Below, in pieces: positions 1 to 5,157 of a DNA stretch of 10,793 nt. Origin of the DNA: Anaerolineae bacterium (GTDB taxonomy: Bacteria; Chloroflexota; Anaerolineae; B4-G1; SLSP01); NCBI GenBank assembly GCA_018055515.1, contig JAGPHL010000070.1, positions 1-10,793 on the forward strand, written 5' to 3'. The translations under genes were made by a program, and so were the position numbers. The stretch's first letter is position 1. Every line of letters starts with the position of its first letter. The notes under the pieces are model-generated. The model searched no databases. It saw only the letters and a list, made by a program, of their open reading frames with translations, and was not told the DNA's origin.

Positions 1-31
1 TCGCTGATCTCTATTTTCAGAGGAGGCCCTC

Positions 32-361
32 GTGAACCTTCGTGACATTGTGGCGCAATTGGATTTACAAGTGCTGGCGGGTGAAGGGGCGCTCGATCAA
101 GAGGTCACCGGCGGCTACATCGCCGATCTCTTGAGCTGCGTGATGGCGGGCGCGCAACCCGGCCAGCTGTGGTTCACGCTGCAGACCCACCTCAACATCG
201 TCGCCGTCGCTTCGCTCGTAGGCGTTGCCGGCATCGTCATCACCGAGGCGGCTCCCGTCGGCCCGGAGACGATCAACCGCGCGGCCGGGGAAGGCGTGGT
301 TTTGTTGCGGAGCGCGGAGCCGACCTTCGAGACGGTGATGAAGCTGGCGCGGCTTCTCTGA
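32..361 (+). CDS. DRTGG-domain protein, hydrogenase-associated
   Basis: A 109-residue protein made almost entirely of one DRTGG domain. The family signature appears as EVTGGYIADLLS (residues 24-35), followed by a glycine/tryptophan stretch and the TLQTHLNIVAVASL segment typical of the fold. DRTGG domains are found in the N-terminal part of some phosphotransacetylases and near CBS domains; the biochemical role is unknown. The start is GTG, chosen because AGAGGAGG lies at 19-26, five bases upstream. The stop is 15 bases before the PHP gene, so the two are probably co-transcribed. Small single-domain DRTGG proteins recur beside PHP and GHKL-ATPase genes in hydrogenase clusters of anaerobes, which suggests a regulatory or nucleotide-sensing job for this enzyme system; that is inference. 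No signal peptide or membrane segment is visible. The window begins 31 bases before this gene, so its own promoter and any upstream operon partner cannot be seen. Confidence 0.85.
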   Translation: MNLRDIVAQLDLQVLAGEGALDQEVTGGYIADLLSCVMAGAQPGQLWFTLQTHLNIVAVASLVGVAGIVITEAAPVGPETINRAAGEGVVLLRSAEPTFETVMKLARLL

Positions 362-376
362 GCGCGTTGGGGCGCC

Positions 377-1120
377 GTGAACGAGTTTCGGGCCGACCTG
401 CACATTCATACCTGTCTCTCCGCCTGCGCTGAGGTGGAGATGATCCCCCCGCTGATTGTGGATGAGGCGCTGCGCAAGGGGCTGCACATCATCGCGGTGA
501 CCGATCACAACGCGGTGGGCAACGCCGCAGCGGTGATGGAAGCAGCAGTCGGCAGCGGGCTGTGGGTCATGCCGGGCATGGAATTGCAGTGTCAGGAAGA
601 GGTGGACGTGCTGTGCCTGTTCGATACGCTGGAGCAGGCGCAGGCCTGGGAGGCGCAGGTGCGGGCGGTGGCGTTGCCGTTTCGACACGACGCCGACCGT
701 TTCGGCCCGCAGTACCGCGTGGACGCTGAAGGGGATTTCATCGCCGAAGACGACAGCTTTTATCAAGGCCCCGCTCAGATTCCCCTGGAGGAAGCCGCCG
801 CTGCCGTCCATGCGCTTGGGGGACTGTTCATCCCGGCGCACATCGAACGGCCCATGAAGGGGCTGTTGGGGGTTCTGGGGCTCTGGCCCGCGCAGCTCCG
901 CGCCGACGCGGCGGAGCTCTCGCCCAATCTGCGCCCTTCGGCGGCGCGACAGCGTTTCCGTCTGCCGCCAGAGCTGCCGTTGATCACCTCCTCGGACGCC
1001 CATTGGCTGGCCATCATCGGCAGCGTGATGACAATTTTTGTGCTGGAGGGGCCGCCTTCCATTGCCGAACTGCGCCGGGCATTGCGCGGCGAGGGAGAGC
1101 GGCGGGTAGTTGTCCCATAA
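377..1120 (+). CDS. PHP-domain metal-dependent phosphoesterase
   Basis: A 247-residue PHP (polymerase and histidinol phosphatase) family protein, probably a cytoplasmic metal-dependent phosphatase or phosphodiesterase of unknown substrate. Metal-site motifs are visible in order: HIH (residues 9-11), TDHN (42-45), GMEL with Glu69, RHD (103-105), PAH (153-155) and SSDAH (205-209, Asp207 and His209). Together these form the usual polynuclear PHP site, so the enzyme looks intact. The N-terminal stretch HTCLSACAEVEM (residues 11-22) resembles the LSPCAxxEM form common in the PHP subfamily that travels with DRTGG and hydrogenase genes. The start is GTG 15 bases after the DRTGG stop; the upstream GGGGCG is only a weak ribosome site, so translation may be coupled to the previous gene. 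The stop is followed by a 155-base gap holding the promoter for the next genes. The substrate cannot be deduced. Confidence 0.85.
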   Translation: MNEFRADLHIHTCLSACAEVEMIPPLIVDEALRKGLHIIAVTDHNAVGNAAAVMEAAVGSGLWVMPGMELQCQEEVDVLCLFDTLEQAQAWEAQVRAVALPFRHDADRFGPQYRVDAEGDFIAEDDSFYQGPAQIPLEEAAAAVHALGGLFIPAHIERPMKGLLGVLGLWPAQLRADAAELSPNLRPSAARQRFRLPPELPLITSSDAHWLAIIGSVMTIFVLEGPPSIAELRRALRGEGERRVVVP

Positions 1121-1132
1121 ATTTGGCGGGGA

Positions 1133-1180
1133 TTGCTGGCAAACAAAGCGGCGCGCAATGTCACTTTGGCAGTTTGCAAA
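1133..1180. promoter_or_regulatory. candidate operator dyads around the -35 box
   Basis: Two short palindromes flank or overlap the -35 region: TTGC-TG-GCAA at 1133-1142 and TTTGCAAA at 1173-1180. They also sit in a larger imperfect dyad: TTGC...CAAAG (1133-1148) faces CTTTG...GCAA (1164-1179) across 15 bases, with 10 of 16 positions matching. A regulator bound here would cover the -35 box and spacer. No known operator consensus is matched; it is not a Rex, FNR or ArgR box that I recognise. The evidence is symmetry and position only. Confidence 0.3.
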
Positions 1181-1193
1181 AAACACCTATAAT
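1166..1193 (+). promoter_or_regulatory. sigma-70-type promoter of the hydrogenase operon
   Basis: A -35 box TTGGCA (1166-1171, one mismatch to TTGACA), a 16-base spacer and a perfect -10 box TATAAT (1188-1193) lie between the PHP gene and the first nuoE-like gene. Transcription would begin near base 1200 and give a leader of about 75 bases. That leader contains a small hairpin (CAGGC 1208-1212 with GCCTG 1218-1222). The spacer contains the perfect palindrome TTTGCAAA (1173-1180). This is the best promoter in the window and is likely to drive the whole structural operon, since no comparable site is seen in later gaps until 10632. Confidence 0.7.
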
Positions 1194-1275
1194 GAGGGAC
1201 AGGCTGTCAGGCCCTTAGCCTGGAATGATGTCCTGGCGCTGTACCACACCTTTCACAAACAATCGAGGTGAGACT

Positions 1276-1782
1276 ATGAGTGTGAACCCAAACATAGACT
1301 TAGCGACAGCAGAAGAAACTTTAACCCCCGTAGAGAAAAGCGTTTTGGATGAAGTGTTGAGCGCCAATCGTGATCGCCCCGGCGCGACGATGTTGGTGCT
1401 CACCCTGGTACAGGAGAAGATCGGCTATATCTCCCCGCCCATGCAAGTCTACATTGCGAGGGAATTGGGCGTCCCTCTGAGCCATATTTATGGCGTGTTG
1501 ACCTTCTATTCCTCCTTTCGTATGAGCCCCTTGGGGCGACACAAGATCAGCATCTGCCTGGGCACGGCGTGTTACGTGCGTGGCGGCCCCATGTTGATTG
1601 AAAAATATCAGCAGATCTTGGGCGTGAAGGTCGGTGAGACGACGGAGGACAAGCGCTTTACGCTGGAGATCTGCCGGTGCGTGGGGGCCTGCTCGCAGGC
1701 GCCGGTGGTGATGATTGATACGGATATTAACGGGCGCGTCAACCCGGCGGACGTGTCGAAGACCTTGCGGAAATACGAGTGA
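1276..1782 (+). CDS. NuoE/HndA-like [2Fe-2S] subunit, module A
   Basis: A 168-residue member of the NuoE / 24-kDa family, the thioredoxin-like [2Fe-2S] protein that docks on the NuoF flavoprotein in complex I, Hox and HydABC/Hnd hydrogenases. The N-terminal half is the helical bundle (about residues 15-80, with the conserved LGVPLSHIYGVLTFY segment). The C-terminal half carries the ligands Cys94 and Cys99 (CLGTAC) and Cys135 and Cys139 (CVGAC); Cys133 is extra. Length fits the family. The ATG at 1276 is chosen because GAGGTGAG lies at 1265-1272. An in-frame ATG at 1225 would add 17 residues with no homology-like content and no ribosome site. The gene follows the main promoter, and its stop overlaps the start of the next gene (GTGA). 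With 2896-4656 it makes the first of two NuoE/NuoF pairs; it most resembles HndA/HydC. It should pass electrons between the flavoprotein and the rest of the complex, or act as the side cluster proposed in bifurcating enzymes. Confidence 0.93.
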   Translation: MSVNPNIDLATAEETLTPVEKSVLDEVLSANRDRPGATMLVLTLVQEKIGYISPPMQVYIARELGVPLSHIYGVLTFYSSFRMSPLGRHKISICLGTACYVRGGPMLIEKYQQILGVKVGETTEDKRFTLEICRCVGACSQAPVVMIDTDINGRVNPADVSKTLRKYE

Positions 1783-2372
1783 CGATTTTTCGGGAGCTCT
1801 CGCAACATCTGCTGGACATTTTTGAGAATGGCGCCAAAGCGGGCGCTACTCTGATCATCCTTAACATTGTGGAAGATTTTGCCGCCGATCGTCTCCTGCT
1901 CGAGGTGCGTGACAACGGCTCGGGGATGGACGCGGAGATGGTGCGTCGGGTCGCCGATCCCTGGGTGACGACGCGCACGACCCGCAAGGTGGGGCTGGGA
2001 ATTCCCTTCCTCAAACAGGCGGCAGAGATGTGCGGAGGGGAATTCGGCATCGAATCGGAACGGGGTGTGGGCACCCGCACCTGGGCCACTTTTCAGCACA
2101 GCCACATTGATCGCCCGCCGCTGGGTGACCTGGTGGGAACGGTGTTGTGCATGATCGTGGGGTTTCCGACGCTCGAGGTGCTCTTTCAGCACACGGTGCG
2201 CACCGCGGACGGCGAGACGCGCGAGTTCAAGCTGGATACCCGCGAGCTGCGCGCGGTGTTGGGAGAGGACCTGCCGCTTTCCGATCCTGAGGTGTTGGGC
2301 TTTCTGCGGGAGACGTTGGCAGAAGGTGAAGCGCACCTGCGGGCTGGCGTCGAAGTCCCCAGCCTGACATAG
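1779..2372 (+). CDS. stand-alone GHKL (histidine-kinase-like) ATPase
   Basis: A 197-residue protein starting with a GHKL/HATPase_c ATP-binding domain (about residues 1-107). The N-box is LLDIFENGAKAGA (11-23, Asn17), the G1 box DNGSGM (45-50, Asp45), the G2 region VGLGIPF (71-77) and the G3-like region GVGTRTWATF (96-105). It has no phosphoacceptor histidine domain, sensor or membrane segment, so it is not a complete kinase. It may act like an anti-sigma kinase, a chaperone or an ATP sensor. Residues 107-197 form a second conserved-looking domain opening with SHIDRPPLGD, whose function I do not know. The GTG start at 1779 overlaps the nuoE stop by four bases (GTGA), implying translational coupling and tight stoichiometry. 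Proteins of this form recur between the NuoE-like and HndB-like genes of [FeFe] hydrogenase operons in anaerobes. A role in assembling or regulating the diaphorase is inferred from position only. Confidence 0.88.
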   Translation: MTIFRELSQHLLDIFENGAKAGATLIILNIVEDFAADRLLLEVRDNGSGMDAEMVRRVADPWVTTRTTRKVGLGIPFLKQAAEMCGGEFGIESERGVGTRTWATFQHSHIDRPPLGDLVGTVLCMIVGFPTLEVLFQHTVRTADGETREFKLDTRELRAVLGEDLPLSDPEVLGFLRETLAEGEAHLRAGVEVPSLT

Positions 2373-2466
2373 CCAGGCGCGCTGATGAAGTTCAAGGCGT
2401 TCCTGCTGGATAGGGTTGCTGACGACTGTGATCATTTAAGAACATCAGAGCAGTGGAGGAAATACT

Positions 2467-2832
2467 ATGAAGAGTCTGGAAGAACTGCAGAAGATTAAGG
2501 AGCGGGCGCTGGAGCGTCGCCGCCTGAGCGCGGAGGGGATGCGGGCGCGCGTGGTGGTGGCCATGGGCACTTGTGGGATCGCTGCGGGCGCACGTGACAC
2601 CATGACGGCCATCCTGAATGAACTGGAGCAGCAGCAGATCACCGACGTGGCCGTCACACAGACTGGTTGCATCGGCCTCTGCGAATTCGAGCCGATCGTG
2701 CAGGTACAGCTGGGCGAAGGTGAGATGGTCACTTACGGCAAACTCACCGCCGATCGGGTTCCGACCCTCATTGCCCGGCACGTCGTCGGCGGCGAGCCGA
2801 TTGACGACTGGACCGTCAAGCAGAAAGCCTGA
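2467..2832 (+). CDS. HndB-type thioredoxin-like [2Fe-2S] ferredoxin
   Basis: A 121-residue protein of the thioredoxin-like [2Fe-2S] ferredoxin family, resembling the HndB subunit of NADP-reducing hydrogenases. A charged helical N-terminus (residues 4-23) precedes the cluster domain. Motifs are MGTCGIAAGA (33-42, Cys36) and TGCIGLCEFEP (66-76, Cys68 and Cys72). Only three cysteines are present; the position four residues after Cys36 plus one is Gly41, so the textbook fourth ligand is missing. As I recall, this CGIAAGA form is usual for the HndB branch, so it is probably not a local defect, but whether the cluster is complete is uncertain. The start is ATG at 2467 with GGAGG at 2455-2459. The gene is 94 bases downstream of the ATPase gene, a gap in which I see no convincing promoter or gene. 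It likely relays or stores electrons next to the 2896-4656 flavoprotein, whose own N-terminal version of this domain has lost its cysteines. Confidence 0.87.
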   Translation: MKSLEELQKIKERALERRRLSAEGMRARVVVAMGTCGIAAGARDTMTAILNELEQQQITDVAVTQTGCIGLCEFEPIVQVQLGEGEMVTYGKLTADRVPTLIARHVVGGEPIDDWTVKQKA

Positions 2833-2849
2833 ACGACTGATATTTCCCC

Positions 2850-2880
2850 GGCAGGGCGTTAGCGATACGCCCTGCCCTAC
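2850..2880. repeat. GTAG-flanked perfect palindrome (REP-like hairpin)
   Basis: A perfect 10-bp GC-rich inverted repeat, GGCAGGGCGT (2850-2859) and ACGCCCTGCC (2867-2876), with a 7-base loop, lies in the 63-base gap between the HndB-like and NuoF-like genes. On the + strand it is followed directly by CTAC (2877-2880), so on the minus strand the hairpin is preceded by GTAG, the layout of REP elements mobilised by RAYT transposases. There is no T-run on either side, so it is a poor terminator. It could instead stabilise or process the mRNA at this junction. One copy only is visible in this window. Confidence 0.6.
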
Positions 2881-2895
2881 CAAGCAGGAGGAACT

Positions 2896-4656
2896 ATGGC
2901 CTATCGCGCGAATATTCTCATCAGCAGTGCTGCGCCCGGCGCGCCAGAGGTCGAGCAGGCGCTGCTGGACAGAATCGAGGAATTGCAACTCGCCAGTGAA
3001 GTGCGGGTCATTCAGGCGGCAACGCTGGGCCCTCAACCGCAGGGCGTAGAGCTGGTCATCTACCCCGAGGGGACGCACTACGTGCGCTTGACCCCGGAGG
3101 ACGCCCGGCTGATCGTTGACGAGCACCTGTACAAGGGACGCCCTGTCCCCCGGCTGATGTACAAGGGCCTCGAGGTCGAACCGTTGGAGACGCCGGCGTC
3201 TAAAGAGGTGCGCGTGGTGCTGCGCAATGTGGGGAAGATTGATCCGGGCAACATTGACGATTACATTGCGCTGGATGGCTACGCGGCCCTGGCGAAGGTG
3301 CTCACGGAGATGACGCCGGAGCAGGTGCTGGAGGAGCTAAAGCGTTCCGGCTTGCGGGGGCGCGGCGGCGCGGGCTTCCCCACCTATCTCAAATGGACTT
3401 TTGCCCGCAATGCGCCGGGGGACGTGAAATACGTCATCTGCAACGGCGACGAGGGGGATCCGGGCGCTTTCATGAACCGCCGGGTGCTGGAAGGAGATCC
3501 CCACGCGGTAATCGAGGGCATGGCGATTGCCGCTTACGTCATCGGAGCGCGCCAGGGGTATTTCTACGTGCGGGCGGAGTATCCCATTGCCGTCAGCACG
3601 CTGCGGGTGGCGCTGGATCAGGCCCGCGAGTACGGGTTGTTGGGAGATCACATCCTCGGCACGGATTTCAGCTTCGATTTGGAAGTGCGCATGGGCGCGG
3701 GAGCGTTCGTCTGCGGCGAGGAGACCGCGCTGATGCAGTCCATCGAGGGCTTGCGGGGTATGCCGCGCACCCGTCCGCCGTTTCCCGCGACTTCCGGCCT
3801 GTGGGGCAAGCCGACCAACATCAACAACGTGGAGACCTACGCGAACGTCCCCCAGATTATCCTCAGGGGTGGAGATTGGTTCGCCTCGATGGGGACGGAG
3901 AAGAGCAAGGGGACCAAGACCTTCGCCATCGCGGGGAAGGTCAAGCGCACCGGGCTGATCGAGGTGCCGTTGGGGGTGACCATCCGTGAGATCGTCTATG
4001 ATGTGGGCGGCGGCATCCTCAACGACAAGAAATTCAAGGCGGTGCAGACGGGTGGCCCGATGGGCGGGTGCATCCCGGAGAAATACCTGGACCTGCCGGT
4101 GGATTACGATAACCTGGCCAAAGTGGGCTCCATCATGGGGTCGGGTGGCTTCGTGGTGATGGATGAGGACACCTGCATGGTGGACATCGCCCGGTTCTTC
4201 ATGGAGTTCACGCAAGACGAATCGTGCGGCAAGTGCGTGCCGTGTCGTGTGGGCACCCGGCGGATGTTGGAGATTTTGAACAACATTTGCGCGGGGAAGG
4301 GCAAGCCGGGCGACATCGAGAGGCTGATCACCCTGGGAGAGGAAATCCGCGTCGGCTCGCTGTGCGGCCTGGGTCAGGGGGCGCCGAACCCCGTGCTGAG
4401 CACGATCGAATACTTCCGCGACGAATACGAGGCGCACATCTACGAGAAGCGCTGTCCTGCCAAGGTCTGCAAGGCCCTCATCGAGTACAAGATCGAGGCC
4501 GCGGCCTGCATCGGCTGCACGCGCTGCGCCCGTAACTGCCCGGTGAACGCCATTGCCGGTAAGGCCAAGCAGGTTCACGTCATTGATCCCGAAGTCTGCA
4601 TTCGCTGCGGCATTTGTAAGCAGGTCTGCCCGGTGGATGCCGTGAAGATCGAGTGA
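2896..4656 (+). CDS. NuoF/HndC-HydB-type flavoprotein with C-terminal 2x[4Fe-4S], module A
   Basis: A 586-residue NAD(P)H-binding FMN flavoprotein of the HndC/HydB type. Domains in order: a thioredoxin-like N-terminus (1-95) with no cysteine at all, so its usual [2Fe-2S] cluster is lost; the NuoF core with FMN motif GRGGAGFPTYLKW (155-167), nucleotide loop CNGDEGDPGAF (182-192) and GAGAFVCGEETAL (267-279); the N3-type [4Fe-4S] site Cys444, Cys447, Cys450 and Cys490; a linker with RCPAKVC (519-525); then a two-cluster ferredoxin domain, Cys538/541/544/548 and Cys568/571/574/578. The core loop and the C-terminal domain match flavoproteins of bifurcating HydABC/Hnd hydrogenases, where the linker cysteines help bind zinc. 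ATG at 2896 follows AGGAGG (2886-2891). The next gene starts 12 bases on. It would exchange hydride with NAD(P)H, and its terminal clusters could meet free ferredoxin. Bifurcation is an inference from family resemblance, not shown by the sequence. Confidence 0.94.
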   Translation: MAYRANILISSAAPGAPEVEQALLDRIEELQLASEVRVIQAATLGPQPQGVELVIYPEGTHYVRLTPEDARLIVDEHLYKGRPVPRLMYKGLEVEPLETPASKEVRVVLRNVGKIDPGNIDDYIALDGYAALAKVLTEMTPEQVLEELKRSGLRGRGGAGFPTYLKWTFARNAPGDVKYVICNGDEGDPGAFMNRRVLEGDPHAVIEGMAIAAYVIGARQGYFYVRAEYPIAVSTLRVALDQAREYGLLGDHILGTDFSFDLEVRMGAGAFVCGEETALMQSIEGLRGMPRTRPPFPATSGLWGKPTNINNVETYANVPQIILRGGDWFASMGTEKSKGTKTFAIAGKVKRTGLIEVPLGVTIREIVYDVGGGILNDKKFKAVQTGGPMGGCIPEKYLDLPVDYDNLAKVGSIMGSGGFVVMDEDTCMVDIARFFMEFTQDESCGKCVPCRVGTRRMLEILNNICAGKGKPGDIERLITLGEEIRVGSLCGLGQGAPNPVLSTIEYFRDEYEAHIYEKRCPAKVCKALIEYKIEAAACIGCTRCARNCPVNAIAGKAKQVHVIDPEVCIRCGICKQVCPVDAVKIE

Positions 4657-4668
4657 CAAGGAGGCGGC

Positions 4669-5157
4669 ATGGACAAAGATCTGACTCAAACGGTACAACG
4701 GGTATTGATGCGCCACGGGAGCAACCGGGAGGCGTTGGTGGAAATATTGCACGAGCTCAACGCCGAGTTGGGCTACTTGAGCCAGGCGACACTGGCGTTG
4801 GTGGCCGAGGCCCTGAAGCTGCCGTCCAGCCAGGTGCTCAGCGTGGCCAGCTTCTACAGTATGCTCGATCTGGAGCCGCGTGGAACGCACGTGATCAAAT
4901 TCTGCCAGGACGCGCCGTGTCATGTCGCCGGGGGGCGCGAGGTGTGGGAGGCGCTGGAGCATGAGCTGGGAATTAGCTTCGGCGCGACCACGCCCGACGG
5001 TCGCTGGACGCTGTTGACGACGAGCTGCATCGGCGCTTGCGCGGTCGGCCCGGTGATGTTGGTGGATGAGGACATCTACGGCAATCTCACCCCGGAGCGG
5101 GTGCGGCAGATTCTGAAGCAGGTGGCGGAGCGGGACCAGGCAGGAGGTGCAGCATGA
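4669..5157 (+). CDS. hoxE: NuoE/HoxE-like [2Fe-2S] subunit, module B
   Basis: A second 24-kDa-family protein, 162 residues, clearly a divergent paralogue of the one at 1276-1782. The helical N-terminal half (about 5-65, with the conserved SQVLSVASFYS segment) precedes the thioredoxin-like cluster domain, with ligands Cys79 and Cys84 (CQDAPC) and Cys120 and Cys124 (CIGAC). All four ligands are present. The ATG is preceded by AAGGAGG at 4658-4664, four bases away, and the gap from the upstream stop is only 12 bases. Its stop overlaps the start of the next gene in ATGA, coupling it to NuoF-2. That pairing, followed by a HoxU-like gene and hoxYH, gives the standard HoxEFUYH order, so hoxE is the most natural name. 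It should carry electrons between the FMN of NuoF-2 and the HoxU relay, or serve as its side cluster. Confidence 0.93.
   Translation: MDKDLTQTVQRVLMRHGSNREALVEILHELNAELGYLSQATLALVAEALKLPSSQVLSVASFYSMLDLEPRGTHVIKFCQDAPCHVAGGREVWEALEHELGISFGATTPDGRWTLLTTSCIGACAVGPVMLVDEDIYGNLTPERVRQILKQVAERDQAGGAA

Noticed and set aside
1241..1258. Rex-like redox operator half-site (TTCACAA at 1252-1258)
   Set aside because: The matching TTGTGAA half at the required spacing is absent.
1225..1275. Upstream in-frame ATG for the first nuoE-like gene
   Set aside because: No Shine-Dalgarno sequence precedes it and the added 17 residues do not look like NuoE; ATG 1276 has GAGGTGAG at proper spacing.
2416..2444. Possible promoter before the HndB gene (TTGCTG)
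   Set aside because: No acceptable -10 box lies 16-18 bases downstream.
2385..2497. Small open frame starting ATG in the gap before the HndB gene (37 codons)
   Set aside because: It has no ribosome-binding site, runs out of frame into the HndB gene and its product resembles nothing I know.
2575..2601. HndB-like ferredoxin as defective because it has only three cysteines
   Set aside because: The single-Cys CGIAAGA first motif is, as far as I recall, common in the HndB branch, so it is not treated as a lesion of this gene.
3337..4962. 541-codon open frame on the minus strand
   Set aside because: It lies wholly opposite NuoF-1 and NuoE-2, its product is rich in His, Arg, Gln and Ala with no recognisable motif, and such frames arise from GC-rich codon use. 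The same applies to the long minus-strand frames at 65-1186, 5076-6332, 7201-8145 and 9117-10589.
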